DNA of 64,000 nucleotides, taken from assembly GCF_007474605.1 (NCBI RefSeq), contig NZ_VHKL01000004.1, forward strand, positions 62,001 to 126,000, read 5' to 3'. Position numbers and translations under genes: made by a program. Positions 34,552-44,355 of the stretch are shown here, one piece after another. Below the pieces are notes generated by a model. The model had not been told where the DNA came from. It ran no database searches and saw only the letters and a program-made list of their open reading frames with translations. Each line of letters opens with the position of its first letter. Position 1 is the first letter of the stretch. The DNA comes from Rhodoligotrophos appendicifer. Its GTDB lineage: Bacteria; Pseudomonadota; Alphaproteobacteria; Rhizobiales; Im1.

Positions 34552-34798
34552 GGGTACTCTCCTTGAATTGCGAAACGAGGCCGCTCAGGGCAACCTCTCG
34601 ACACGCGCGCGGGGCTTCCTCCAGGGGTGAACGGCGCCCGGCCATGCGTGATCCCGCGGCTTATAGCGGCAGAGCCCGCCCGACGCAATGGCAGCAAGCC
34701 TTATCTTTAAAGCTCATATATCGACAGAGGACCGTTTGCGACTTATGGCTCGTGCAACCATATTGCCGACACGGACGCCGCTTCGAACCACGGTCTGG

Positions 34799-36754
34799 AT
34801 GAGCCAAAACCTGCAGAGCATTGACACCGATCTCGAACCAACGACTGTAACCATCGGTATCGATGTGATCCGGTCGGTTGTGCGCACGGCACCCGCGCGA
34901 CCCGGCGTCTATCGTATGCTCGATGACAAGGGCACAATCCTGTACGTCGGCAAAGCACGGAGCCTCAGGGGTCGTCTGTCCAGCTATACTCGGCTCGGCG
35001 GTCACACCAACCGCATTGCCACCATGATCTCGCTGACCGCCTCGATGGAGCTGATCGTCACGGCCACGGAAGTCGAGGCCTTGCTCCTTGAAGCCAATCT
35101 CATCAAGAAGCTGAAGCCGCGATACAACGTTGTCCTGCGGGACGATAAGTCATTTCCCTATATTCTGATCGCCCAGGACCATCCGACTGCCCAGATCGCC
35201 AAACATCGCGGGGCGCGTAATCGTAAGGGCTCCTATTTTGGCCCGTTTGCGTCCGCCGGCGCCGTCAACCGGACCATCAACGCCTTGGAAAAGGCCTTCT
35301 TGCTGCGATCCTGCACCGATTCCGTGTACGAAAATCGCACGAGACCCTGCCTGCTCTATCAGATCAAACGGTGCAGCGCTCCTTGCACCGGCTATATCGG
35401 GGAAGAGGATTATCGCCATCTCGTGGCCAATGCGGTCGACTTTCTTTCGGGACGCAGCCATTCGGTCAAGAGTGATCTTGCCCAGAATATGGAAGCTGCC
35501 TCTGAGCGCCTCGATTTCGAACAGGCTGCCCGCTACCGCGATCGCATCGCCGCCTTGTCACATGTCACGGCGCATCAGGGGATCAATCCTCAGCGAGTGG
35601 AAGAGGCCGACGTCTTCGGACTGTTCCAGGAGGGAGGACAAACATGCATCCAGGTCTTCTTCTTCCGCGCTGGGCAGAACTGGGGCAATCGCGCCTACTT
35701 CCCCCGGGCCGACCGGAGCGTGGAGCCAGGCGAAGTGCTCGAATCCTTCATTGCGCAGTTTTACGACGACAAGCCCTGCCCCAAACTTATCCTGATCAGC
35801 GAGGCGATTACGCTGCACGAGTTGCTTGAGACTGCACTCGCGACACGCGCCGGGCACAAGGTCACGATCTCCGTCCCGCAGAGAGGCGAGAAGCGCGAGC
35901 TGATCACCCATGCGGTCAACAATGCTCGGGAGGCGCTGGGACGAAAGCTTGCTGATACCGGCTCGCAAAATCGACTGCTAGAAGGCGTGGGTCGGGCGTT
36001 CGGGCTGGCGCGCAACCCTCGCCGCATCGAAATCTACGACAACAGCCACATTCAGGGCGCATCCCCCGTCGGCGCCATGGTGGTTGCAGGCCCGGAAGGT
36101 TTCATCAAAAAGGAATATCGGAAGTTCAATATTCGGGATGCCAATGCCGCCGGCGATGACTATGCGATGATGCGGGAGGTCCTGACGCGACGCTTCTCCC
36201 GCCTGATGAAGGAGACCGCGGCGAACGCAGTTGAGGGGCCGCTGGATCTTGATGAGGCGGAAGACGCCGAGGACGAGGGCGTGTTTGAAGACATCCCCGC
36301 CTGGCCCGATCTCCTTCTCATAGATGGGGGACCGGGTCAGCTTTCTGCCGCGCTTGGCGTCCTCAAGGATCTCGGTGTCAACAACGTTGCCGTCGTCGGC
36401 GTGGCCAAGGGGCCAGAGCGAGATGCGGGACGCGAGCATTTCCATATGGCCGGACGCTCTCCATTCATGCTAGAGACGCGAGATCCCGTTCTTTATTATG
36501 TCCAGCGACTGCGAGACGAAGCGCATCGATTCGCAATCGGCAGTCACAGGGCTCGCCGCAAGAAGACCATGGGAACCAATCCACTGGATGACATTCCCGG
36601 GATCGGTCCTGACAGGAAGCGCTCGCTACTGAGAGCCTTCGGCTCCGCACGAGCGGTGGCGCGCGCCAATGTCGCAGATCTTTCTGCCGTCGCCGGCGTG
36701 AGTGGCTCTCTTGCGCGAACCATCTATGATTACTTCCACGAAGGGCGAAGCTGA
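34799..36754 (+). CDS. uvrC: Excinuclease ABC subunit C
   Basis: This 651-residue nuclease makes both incisions in nucleotide excision repair. It has an N-terminal GIY-YIG domain ([19 protein letters not shown]), a UVR interaction segment ([17 protein letters not shown]), the RNase H-like C-terminal endonuclease ([29 protein letters not shown]) and terminal helix-hairpin-helices ([17 protein letters not shown]). The start at 34799 is chosen because upstream codons of the open frame are not conserved. It leads uvrC-pgsA-moaD. Confidence 0.96.
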   Translation: MSQNLQSIDTDLEPTTVTIGIDVIRSVVRTAPARPGVYRMLDDKGTILYVGKARSLRGRLSSYTRLGGHTNRIATMISLTASMELIVTATEVEALLLEANLIKKLKPRYNVVLRDDKSFPYILIAQDHPTAQIAKHRGARNRKGSYFGPFASAGAVNRTINALEKAFLLRSCTDSVYENRTRPCLLYQIKRCSAPCTGYIGEEDYRHLVANAVDFLSGRSHSVKSDLAQNMEAASERLDFEQAARYRDRIAALSHVTAHQGINPQRVEEADVFGLFQEGGQTCIQVFFFRAGQNWGNRAYFPRADRSVEPGEVLESFIAQFYDDKPCPKLILISEAITLHELLETALATRAGHKVTISVPQRGEKRELITHAVNNAREALGRKLADTGSQNRLLEGVGRAFGLARNPRRIEIYDNSHIQGASPVGAMVVAGPEGFIKKEYRKFNIRDANAAGDDYAMMREVLTRRFSRLMKETAANAVEGPLDLDEAEDAEDEGVFEDIPAWPDLLLIDGGPGQLSAALGVLKDLGVNNVAVVGVAKGPERDAGREHFHMAGRSPFMLETRDPVLYYVQRLRDEAHRFAIGSHRARRKKTMGTNPLDDIPGIGPDRKRSLLRAFGSARAVARANVADLSAVAGVSGSLARTIYDYFHEGRS

Positions 36755-36772
36755 CCGAGGTCGGCACCTGTC

Positions 36773-37381
36773 ATGAGTATAAAACCAGACTTGGTCAGAC
36801 AGCGGCGTGCACGGATTTTCAACCTGCCGAACATCTTGACGTTCGGACGGATCGCTGCCGTCCCGCTGCTGGTCGCCTGTTTCTTCCTCGATGGAGACCG
36901 CGCGCGATGGATTGCAGTCGCCATTTTTCTCGCCGCGGCAATCAGCGATTTCTTTGACGGCTACCTTGCCCGGCTGTGGTCTCAGCAGTCCTCTCTCGGA
37001 CGGATGCTCGACCCGATCGCCGACAAGCTGCTGGTTGCGGCGGTGCTGCTCATGCTCACGGGGGAGCGGACTATAGACGGGATCCATGTGATCGCAGCGG
37101 TCATCATCCTGCTGCGCGAGGTACTCGTGTCGGGACTGCGAGAATATCTCGCAGAATTGCGGGTATCGGTCCCCGTGACGCAACTCTCCAAGTGGAAGAC
37201 CACGCTCCAGATGGTGGCCATCGGCTTTCTTCTCGCCGGAGAGGCCGGCGACAGATTCTTCTTGGCGACGACGACCATCGGACTGATTGGGCTGTGGGTG
37301 GCGGCCCTGCTCACCCTCTACACGGGCTATGATTACCTCAAAGCCGGTGTCGAGCGGGTGGTCGAGGAGGACCAATCATGA
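36773..37381 (+). CDS. pgsA: CDP-diacylglycerol-glycerol-3-phosphate 3-phosphatidyltransferase
   Basis: This 202-residue membrane enzyme makes phosphatidylglycerophosphate, the phosphatidylglycerol/cardiolipin precursor. The CDP-alcohol signature is present as SDFFDGYLARLW...LGRMLDPIADKLL. NLPNILTFGRI at the start and SVPVTQLSKWKTTLQM later are typical of PgsA. It overlaps moaD by four bases. The family also includes the YnjF-type protein at 11064, but that one has a different active-site context. Confidence 0.95.
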   Translation: MSIKPDLVRQRRARIFNLPNILTFGRIAAVPLLVACFFLDGDRARWIAVAIFLAAAISDFFDGYLARLWSQQSSLGRMLDPIADKLLVAAVLLMLTGERTIDGIHVIAAVIILLREVLVSGLREYLAELRVSVPVTQLSKWKTTLQMVAIGFLLAGEAGDRFFLATTTIGLIGLWVAALLTLYTGYDYLKAGVERVVEEDQS

Positions 37382-37629
37382 AAATCCTTTATTTCGCGTG
37401 GGTCCGCGAGCGTGTCGGAACTGCACAGGAAGAACTCAATCTGCCCACCGAGATCAAAACCGTTGCAGATGTGATTGATTGGCTGACAAAAAAGGACGAA
37501 ACTTACGCATACGCGTTCGGGGACTTGCGCGTCGTCAGAGCAGCTGTGGATCAGGTCCTGGTTCCGCTCGATGCTTCCATCGACGGGGCGCGAGAAATAG
37601 CGTTTTTTCCGCCGGTGACCGGCGGCTAG
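37378..37629 (+). CDS. moaD: Molybdopterin synthase sulfur carrier subunit
   Basis: This 83-residue ubiquitin-like protein ends in GG (PPVTGG), the tail thiocarboxylated to donate sulfur to precursor Z. It begins MKILYFAWVRERVG and has FFPPVTGG at the end, typical of MoaD. In related genomes moaE usually follows; here a lipoprotein gene does. The start overlaps the pgsA stop (ATGA). Confidence 0.95.
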   Translation: MKILYFAWVRERVGTAQEELNLPTEIKTVADVIDWLTKKDETYAYAFGDLRVVRAAVDQVLVPLDASIDGAREIAFFPPVTGG

Positions 37630-37640
37630 TGAGAGAGACT

Positions 37641-38102
37641 ATGGGGATTAGAATGCGCCTGAGTTCCTTGGCCGCCTTGGCAGCGGTTACGGCGGTCGCA
37701 GCTTGTACGCAGACCACCTACACCTCCTTCGAAGGCAGCAATAATCCTTATCTTCGAGCCAAGGTGTTCGAACGGGACATCAAAGGCAGTGAGGCTGAAA
37801 AGCGGCGCGCCATGAAGTTCGCGTTAGGCGACCTGCGCAAGGAACAAGGCGTCGCTTACAGTCCTGCCTTTTTCGAGAGCCTGGGCTTCACCTGCGGCGG
37901 ACCATCATGTTCGCTTAGAGTTCAGAAGTATATCTACAAGAGCAATCGTGTGACCGTCGGGTATGGGAATCAAATCATTCCCAAGCCGAGCGAATTTGGG
38001 GACATCGCGACCATCATCGTCGATGATTATGTGGTCAACTACACTCCTGACTCCGTCGACGTTCAGGTGACAAGCGCCTCAGAGGATTACCCATCTCCAT
38101 AA
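37641..38102 (+). CDS. Hypothetical lipoprotein
   Basis: This 153-residue protein has a lipoprotein signal ending AVAAC, so it should be a membrane-anchored periplasmic protein. The mature region has FALGDLRKEQGVAYSP and a CGGPSC pair that could form a disulfide. I do not recognise the family. It sits 11 bases after moaD in the position where moaE would be expected. A later ATG (MRLSSLAA) is an alternative start and would make a more typical lipoprotein signal. Confidence 0.7.
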   Translation: MGIRMRLSSLAALAAVTAVAACTQTTYTSFEGSNNPYLRAKVFERDIKGSEAEKRRAMKFALGDLRKEQGVAYSPAFFESLGFTCGGPSCSLRVQKYIYKSNRVTVGYGNQIIPKPSEFGDIATIIVDDYVVNYTPDSVDVQVTSASEDYPSP

Positions 38103-38122
38103 GCCCCCTCGGAGAGGACGTT

Positions 38123-41100
38123 CTATTCATCTTCACTCACCATAGAGAATAGGCTCGTATTCCCGCCGGATGCGGTTGTATCCGTTGATACAACGCGTTC
38201 CGTGGCGAAGCGGTAGAGATAGTGCGGGCCTCCAGCCTTGGGACCGGTTCCGGAGAGGCCCTCCCCTCCAAAAGGCTGGGAGCCAACGACGGCGCCGATC
38301 TGATTCCGGTTGACGTAGACATTGCCCACTCTCACCCGTTTGCGAACCTCTTCGGCGGTCGTTTCAATGCGCGTGTGAAGACCAAGCGTCAATCCATAGC
38401 CCGAGCCGTTCACGGCGTCGCAGACTTCCGAAAGCTTGTCTCCATCGTAGCGGACAACATGGAGAATCGGGCCGAATACCTCCCGCTCCAACATGGCCAT
38501 CGAGTCAATCTCATAGGCTGCAGGGGAGACGAATGTCCCATGACGCGTCTCGGCTGGCAGGGGAAGGTCGATGAGAGTGCGAGCCTCTCGGCTCATGCGC
38601 TGCTTGTGGGCTATAAGGACATTCGCTGCGTCCTCGTCGATGACGGGTCCCACATCCGTCGCATAGTCTGCGGGATCACCGATGCGGAGTTCTTCCATGG
38701 CGCCCTTAAGCATCGGCAAAAGCCGATCAGCGATATCCCGCTGCACGAAAAGCAGCCGTGCTGCGGAGCACCGTTGTCCAGCGCTATCAAAGGCGGACAT
38801 GACGACATCACGCACCGCCTGTTCCGGCAAGGCCGTCGAATCCACGATCATGGCGTTCATGCCCCCCGTCTCGGCGATCAGCGGAACAATCGCACCGGAC
38901 CTCGCCGCGAGCGCTCGATTGATCAGGGCGGCGGTCTCGTTAGATCCCGTGAAGGCAACGCCATCAATTCTGCTGTCGGCAATCAGGCGCCCGCCTACTG
39001 CTGCCCCTCCGCCCGGCAGGAGATGGAGAACACTGCCGGGGACACCGGCATGATGCATCAGGCGAACGGCCTCGAAGGCAACCAAGGGCGTCTGCTCTGC
39101 CGGCTTGGCAATCACCGTGTTGCCCGCCGCCAGTGCAGCGGCGATCTGCCCAGTGAAGATCGCAAGAGGGAAATTCCACGGGCTTATGCAGGCGAAGGTC
39201 CCGCGGCCATAAAGCCACATCTCGTTCCTTTCACCCGTCGGACCCGGCAATGTCATGCCGGTTGAAAATTTCGCCCGCGCCTCGCTTGCATAGAAACGTA
39301 GAAAGTCGACAGCTTCTCGGTGATCGGCAAGCGCGTTGTCGATCGTCTTTCCAGCCTCCTGTGTCATCAGACCGACAAGTCTATGCACCTGAGCTTCATA
39401 TTGGTCGGCAGCCCGTTCCAGGATCGCGGCCCTTTGGTAGCCGCCGAGATCATCCCAGTCGCGCCGGACCTTCGCGGACAATGACAATGCGCGTTCGACT
39501 GCTGCGGCGTCAGCTTCCACAACCGTTCCAACAACCCGCCGACGATCTTGCGGTGATGTTACGTTCCGCGCGGCTCCCGAGACCGCCGTCCCGTCGATCA
39601 AAGGAGCTGCGTGGGTGGGCTCAGCGGCTGCTTCGGCCATCCTCTTGAGGAACTGCTCGCGGGTTTCATCGTCCCAGAGGGGGAAGCCTTGTGAATTCTT
39701 GCGCGGTTTGAAGATATCCCGCGGCAAAGGAATATGGCTGTGGGGAATCGAAACATGGCGGCCAATATCTTCCACCGGATCTGCGATGATTTCGCGTATC
39801 GGGGCTTCGTCATTGGCCAGACGGTGCACAAATGAGGTGTTCGCGCCATTCTCAAGAAGACGGCGCACCAGGTAGGCGAGCAGATCTTCATGTGTCCCCA
39901 CGGGGGCATAGATGCGACAGGGGCGATTAAGCTTGTTGCCCCCAACGACCTCATCGTAAAGCGCCTGTCCCATGCCGTGGAGACGCTGGAACTCGAAATC
40001 AGCGTCCAACTGGCCCATCACCGTGATCGCTGCCACCGTGTGAGCATTATGCGTGGCGAACTGGGGATAAATCGAACGCTTCTGCGAGAGCATGAACCGT
40101 GCACAGGCAAGATAGGACACATCCGTGTTCGCTTTACGTGTGAATACCGGATATCCTTCGAGACCGGCTTCCTGGGCCCGTTTGATCTCCGTGTCCCAAT
40201 AGGCGCCCTTTACCAAGCGAATGGGAATACGTCTGTTGGTGCGTTCGCCAAGCTGAGCGAGCCACTCCAAGGCGGGATAGGCGCGTTTTCCGTAGGCTTG
40301 AACTGCCAAGCCTAAACCATCCCAGCGCGCCAGACTTGGCGCCGCAGACAGGCGTTCGAAAAGGGCCAAGGACAGATCCAGTCTGAAGGCCTCCTCCGCA
40401 TCGATCGTGATCCCGAGATCCAAGTCGCGAGCCCGTTCGCAAAGCTTCAAGATCCGTGGCAGGAGTTCCGCCAACACCCGCGTCTCTTGTTTCGGCTCGT
40501 AGCGCGGATGAATGGCCGAGAGTTTCACTGATATGGAAGGCCGCTCATAGACCTTCTGGTCGGGCGTCAACGCGCCTGCATGTCTTGCGACCGTCTCCAG
40601 CGCGTTGACATAGGCGGCGAGATAGCGATCCGCGTCGACCGCCGTCATCGCTGCTTCGCCCAACATGTCGAAGGAGAAGCGGTAGCCAATCTTCTCCTGT
40701 GGCGCTGCTACCTCCAACGCTTCCTTGATGGTTCGACCGAGCACAAACTGTTTGCCCATGATACGCATTGCCTGGCGAAGAGCCTGGCGGATTACGGGCT
40801 CACCAGACCGTGCAACAAGCCTCCGCGCGATCCCGAGCATGTCCGCTGAGCCTTCCTTTCGGAAGCCGATCACATGGCCCGTGAGCATCAGACCCCATGT
40901 GGAGGCATTCACGAACAGGCTATCGGACTGTCCGATATGTTCGTGCCATTGGCGTCCACCCACCTTATCGGCAATGAGCTTGTCCTGTGTCGCGGCATCC
41001 GGAATCCGCAGCAAAGCCTCGGCCAAGCACATCAGAACGATCCCCTCATCGCTGGAAAGGGAATATTCCTGCATGAAGGCGTCGACGCCCCCGCCCTGGC

Positions 41101-41293
41101 GACGGCCCGCCCGTACGGCGTTCACCAGCCTTCGTGCCAGCGTCTCGACTTCGCGCCGCTGGTGGTCATCCAGGCGCGCCGCCTCCATCAAGCTGCGCAC
41201 CAACGGGGTTTCATCAGCTAGAAGACGCTCCGCAATTGAATGGCGGGAAGCGGCACTCCGCGCGGTGGCCTTCTCAGGTGCTAACGTCGTCAT
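38123..41293 (-). CDS. putA: Bifunctional proline dehydrogenase/P5C dehydrogenase
   Basis: This 1056-residue bifunctional enzyme oxidises proline to glutamate. The proline dehydrogenase barrel (RLVKGAYWDTEIKRAQ) precedes the aldehyde dehydrogenase domain with AETGG (general base) and GQRCSA (nucleophile cysteine). The N-terminus starts with LADETPLVRSLMEAA and lacks the ribbon-helix-helix DNA-binding domain of trifunctional PutA. It should therefore be the non-repressor form, bound to the inner face of the membrane through FAD chemistry with quinone. A dedicated regulator is not adjacent. It is divergent from panC. Confidence 0.96.
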   Translation of the reverse strand: MTTLAPEKATARSAASRHSIAERLLADETPLVRSLMEAARLDDHQRREVETLARRLVNAVRAGRRQGGGVDAFMQEYSLSSDEGIVLMCLAEALLRIPDAATQDKLIADKVGGRQWHEHIGQSDSLFVNASTWGLMLTGHVIGFRKEGSADMLGIARRLVARSGEPVIRQALRQAMRIMGKQFVLGRTIKEALEVAAPQEKIGYRFSFDMLGEAAMTAVDADRYLAAYVNALETVARHAGALTPDQKVYERPSISVKLSAIHPRYEPKQETRVLAELLPRILKLCERARDLDLGITIDAEEAFRLDLSLALFERLSAAPSLARWDGLGLAVQAYGKRAYPALEWLAQLGERTNRRIPIRLVKGAYWDTEIKRAQEAGLEGYPVFTRKANTDVSYLACARFMLSQKRSIYPQFATHNAHTVAAITVMGQLDADFEFQRLHGMGQALYDEVVGGNKLNRPCRIYAPVGTHEDLLAYLVRRLLENGANTSFVHRLANDEAPIREIIADPVEDIGRHVSIPHSHIPLPRDIFKPRKNSQGFPLWDDETREQFLKRMAEAAAEPTHAAPLIDGTAVSGAARNVTSPQDRRRVVGTVVEADAAAVERALSLSAKVRRDWDDLGGYQRAAILERAADQYEAQVHRLVGLMTQEAGKTIDNALADHREAVDFLRFYASEARAKFSTGMTLPGPTGERNEMWLYGRGTFACISPWNFPLAIFTGQIAAALAAGNTVIAKPAEQTPLVAFEAVRLMHHAGVPGSVLHLLPGGGAAVGGRLIADSRIDGVAFTGSNETAALINRALAARSGAIVPLIAETGGMNAMIVDSTALPEQAVRDVVMSAFDSAGQRCSAARLLFVQRDIADRLLPMLKGAMEELRIGDPADYATDVGPVIDEDAANVLIAHKQRMSREARTLIDLPLPAETRHGTFVSPAAYEIDSMAMLEREVFGPILHVVRYDGDKLSEVCDAVNGSGYGLTLGLHTRIETTAEEVRKRVRVGNVYVNRNQIGAVVGSQPFGGEGLSGTGPKAGGPHYLYRFATERVVSTDTTASGGNTSLFSMVSEDE

Positions 41294-41421
41294 GACCTTG
41301 CCTGCACTCCTCAGACTATCTGCGCAATTATAAGCGGTAATTCTCTATCATTGCCATTCAAGCCTGGACAAACGTCGCTTCCTCCGTCCAAAAGCCGCCG
41401 TCAGAATGGTTGGAGCACAGA

Positions 41422-42264
41422 ATGCAAATGGTTGAGGTCGTGCGCAGCATTTCAGCGCTTAGAGGTAGAACGCGCGAATGGCACCGAAAGGGCGAAACAG
41501 TGGCTCTTGTGCCAACCATGGGAGCGCTACATGCAGGGCACCTTTCGCTGATCGCGAAGGCACGCGAACTGGCGGATCACGTTGCAGTAACCATCTTTGT
41601 AAACCCTACGCAGTTCTCAGCCACGGAAGACTTCGGCTCCTACCCTCGCGGTGAAGCTGCGGATCTCGCAGCGGTCGCTAAGACACAGGCAGAACTTGTT
41701 TATGCCCCCGATCAACGGGAAATGTACCCACCCCGGTTCGCCACAACCATCACCGTTGGAGGACCGGCTGTGCAGGGTTTGGAAGATCACGTCCGCCCGC
41801 ATTTCTTCGGGGGCGTGGCCACAGTTGTCGCCAAGCTCCTGAGCCAATCTCAATGCGATGTCGCGGTGTTCGGAGAGAAGGATTACCAGCAACTTTTAGT
41901 AATCCGGCAGATGGCGTCCGACCTCGACATTCCCTGTCGCGTTGTCGGGGCAGAAACATTGCGTGAGGCTGATGGTCTCGCCATGTCCTCACGCAATGCT
42001 TATTTGAGCGCAGCAGAACGAAAGCTGGCGTCCCAGCTCTATCAACAGCTTCAGGCCACCGCCGCTGACATCTCTACAGGCGCGGTTCTCGCGAGCCTGG
42101 AGGCTGGAAAGAAGTCACTTCAGGCGGCGGGATTTGAGGTGGACTATCTGGAACTTCGCGACGCGGAAACGTTGGCTACGGATCCTTCTCCCGAGATCCC
42201 CCGGCGCCTGCTCGTCGCAGCCCGTCTAGGGAAGACCCGGCTTATCGACAACATCGCCGTGTAG
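41422..42264 (+). CDS. panC: Pantothenate synthetase
   Basis: This 280-residue ligase joins pantoate and beta-alanine with ATP. The HIGH-like motif is PTMGALHAGHLSL, followed by VTIFVNPTQF, GEKDYQQL and LAMSSRNAYL (KMSKS equivalent). The ATG at 41422 has GGAG eight bases upstream and is preferred over a TTG at 41410. No panB or panD is adjacent. It ends seven bases before a convergent flavin reductase gene. Confidence 0.96.
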   Translation: MQMVEVVRSISALRGRTREWHRKGETVALVPTMGALHAGHLSLIAKARELADHVAVTIFVNPTQFSATEDFGSYPRGEAADLAAVAKTQAELVYAPDQREMYPPRFATTITVGGPAVQGLEDHVRPHFFGGVATVVAKLLSQSQCDVAVFGEKDYQQLLVIRQMASDLDIPCRVVGAETLREADGLAMSSRNAYLSAAERKLASQLYQQLQATAADISTGAVLASLEAGKKSLQAAGFEVDYLELRDAETLATDPSPEIPRRLLVAARLGKTRLIDNIAV

Positions 42265-42270
42265 CGTATC

Positions 42271-42897
42271 TCAGGCATCCGCGGCCGCGAGAGCCTCTGC
42301 CTCGGTCGGCCGGCGCATGGCAAACAGCTCAGATATGACGGCATAGTCCATGTAGCCGCAGCGGGCGATGGGTTGCATTGCGGCAGTATCCACAAGTCCG
42401 TCGCGAATGAAGGCATCATCGATGTAGATGCCGACGACCTTACCGATGACGATCATGTCGCCATCCTTTCCCTCATGGCCCGGCAGCCGAACTGTCTGGG
42501 TGTAAACGCATTCGAGGGCCGCCGGTGACTCCTTCACGCGCGGCGGCTTGACCATTGTGGAGGGAGCGGGCGTCAGGCCAGCAAGACGCATCTCATCCAC
42601 CCCCTCCTTCACAGGTGCCGATGTCATATTCATTTCCTTGCGCAGATCCCAGGTCGCGAGATTGCACACGAACTCCCCCGTGGCCTCGATATTCGCAACG
42701 GAATGCTTATAGCCGCCGGAGCCAAACAACACATAATGAGGGTTGCTAGCCATGGCGTTGAAGAAACTGTACGGCGCCAAATTGACGGACCCATCAGATG
42801 CCAGGCTAGAGATCCAACCGATCGGTCTCGGAACGACCAACGCTTTGAAGGGATCGTGAGGAAGTCCATGTTCATTGGTCAGTGCGTCGTAAAACAA
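42271..42897 (-). CDS. Flavin reductase-like FMN-binding split-barrel protein
   Basis: This 208-residue protein belongs to the flavin reductase (DIM6/NTAB) split-barrel family. PRPIGWISSLASDGSVNLAPYS is the FMN-binding signature; GEFVCNLATWDLR and VRLPGHEG follow. It may reduce flavin for a monooxygenase or be an NADH:FMN-dependent hydrolase. It is the last gene of a nitroreductase-HAD-flavin reductase operon, with gaps of 11-15 bases, which suggests a small redox/detoxification unit. Confidence 0.9.
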   Translation of the reverse strand: MFYDALTNEHGLPHDPFKALVVPRPIGWISSLASDGSVNLAPYSFFNAMASNPHYVLFGSGGYKHSVANIEATGEFVCNLATWDLRKEMNMTSAPVKEGVDEMRLAGLTPAPSTMVKPPRVKESPAALECVYTQTVRLPGHEGKDGDMIVIGKVVGIYIDDAFIRDGLVDTAAMQPIARCGYMDYAVISELFAMRRPTEAEALAAADA

Positions 42898-42908
42898 AGT
42901 TGATCCTT

Positions 42909-43628
42909 TCAGCCGGCCAAACGCCCATGGTTTTCGAGGGCAGCCTGCAATTGAGAAATGTCGCTAATCAGGAGGTCAGCAAGGTCGTGCAAATGGGACT
43001 GGTCGGAACTTCCAGAAAGCACTCCCACTTTCAGTCCCACATCCGCTGCTGCAGCCATCAGAAGATCGTGACGGTTATCCCCCACCACTACGACCTCCTC
43101 CGGGATCAAACCAGCCACGCGGCAGAATGCATGCACCATGTCCGGGGCCGGCTTCGGATTGGGCACACTATCCCAGCCATGGATTGAAAGAAACCAGTCA
43201 CGAACCCCGAGCCCTGCTATGCAGATCTCAGCGGAGTGGGTGGCATCATTTGTTGCCACACCCAAGATATAGCCCTGCGACTTCAGGGCTGAAAGAACAG
43301 GTGCGAGCTCGCAAATAGGTACAGCTCCAATGCCGGCCGCTCTAGCGAAGTGGTCATCAATCCTCTCGATTGTGCTCTGCCTCGCAGCGGCTGATAGACC
43401 GGGCCGCCACAGGTCTGCCAACTCTACTGACGTGCCGGCAGCAATGACCGACCCTGGTCGATAATTTTCCGTCAAAGGATCGAACCCGGCGGCGATCATC
43501 AAGCTCAGGGCCGTTTCTTCATCTCCCTCGGCAAAGCGCAATGCTAGAGACTTTACCGCGGGACCCCAACTCGCCTGAAAATTGATAAGGGTACCGTCCT
43601 TGTCAAAAAGTATTCCTCTGAACGGCAT
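42909..43628 (-). CDS. HAD-superfamily hydrolase, phosphoglycolate phosphatase-like
   Basis: This 239-residue HAD-IA phosphatase has motif I FDKDGTL (nucleophile Asp and acid Asp), motif II VATND, the lysine in PKPAPDMV and motif III VVVGDNRHDLLMA. A helical cap domain lies between motifs I and II. It may be a gph-type phosphoglycolate phosphatase or another small-phosphate phosphatase. It is flanked by nitroreductase and flavin reductase genes on the same strand. Confidence 0.88.
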   Translation of the reverse strand: MPFRGILFDKDGTLINFQASWGPAVKSLALRFAEGDEETALSLMIAAGFDPLTENYRPGSVIAAGTSVELADLWRPGLSAAARQSTIERIDDHFARAAGIGAVPICELAPVLSALKSQGYILGVATNDATHSAEICIAGLGVRDWFLSIHGWDSVPNPKPAPDMVHAFCRVAGLIPEEVVVVGDNRHDLLMAAAADVGLKVGVLSGSSDQSHLHDLADLLISDISQLQAALENHGRLAG

Positions 43629-43643
43629 CGGAGTTCCCTTGTT

Positions 43644-44261
43644 TCACGTCCCATAATCTGTGACGACTGCGGCCAGTTGCGGGCGATCACGATCCGTGGG
43701 TTGCTCGGCAAGCCCGCCTATGAAGATGAAGCCTGCGATCCTCTCATGATCCGTCAGTCCAAGATGTGAAGCAACCTTCTGGTCATAAGCGTACCAGCCT
43801 GTGATCCACTGCGCTCCAAAACCGAGGGCCGTGGCTGCCAGGACAATGTTCATGCAGGCGGCACCCGCCGAAAGATGCTGCTCCCATTCCGGGATCTTCG
43901 CATGTGGAACTGTCCGCGAAACGACGCCAATCACGATAGGAGTCGCGCTAAAAATCGTTCGAGCCCGCTCAAAAAGGAGGTCACCGGCATCCGGTCGAGA
44001 TTCGCGCAGCCGAGCTTCCAAGAACTCACCAAATTTGGAGCGTTTATCACCTCTGAAAAGAATGAAGCGCCATGGCGTGAGCTTGCCATGGTCCGGCACC
44101 CTTGCGGCTGCACGAAGTACAAGCTGAAGCTCGTCTTCATTGGGGCCCACGGAGGTCAACTTCGAAATCGACTGCGAGCGCCTCGTGAGGAGGAGGCTCA
44201 TCGTGTTCGTGGTGTCGTTCATCCGCGGCGGCGCGCTGGTCTCACTATCAGATACAGACAT
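43644..44261 (-). CDS. Nitroreductase family protein (YdjA-like)
   Basis: This FMN-dependent NAD(P)H oxidoreductase of about 205 residues carries LLLTRRSQS near the start, ARVPDHGKLTPWRF, and AGAACMNIVLAATALGFGAQW later; these are the FMN phosphate- and ring-binding segments. The short, single-domain form with PDHGKLTPWRF resembles E. coli YdjA. The first ATG is at 44261, but an internal ATG (MNDTTNT) at 44219 is possible. It leads a three-gene operon. Confidence 0.9.
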   Translation of the reverse strand: MSVSDSETSAPPRMNDTTNTMSLLLTRRSQSISKLTSVGPNEDELQLVLRAAARVPDHGKLTPWRFILFRGDKRSKFGEFLEARLRESRPDAGDLLFERARTIFSATPIVIGVVSRTVPHAKIPEWEQHLSAGAACMNIVLAATALGFGAQWITGWYAYDQKVASHLGLTDHERIAGFIFIGGLAEQPTDRDRPQLAAVVTDYGT

Positions 44262-44355
44262 GGAGCATCCTCAGGTTTCACTGCGACCGAACTGAGCCTG
44301 CCGGTGATCAATGTCAATCAACGCTGCCATGGAGCGGGATGAAGTCCTATTCTGT

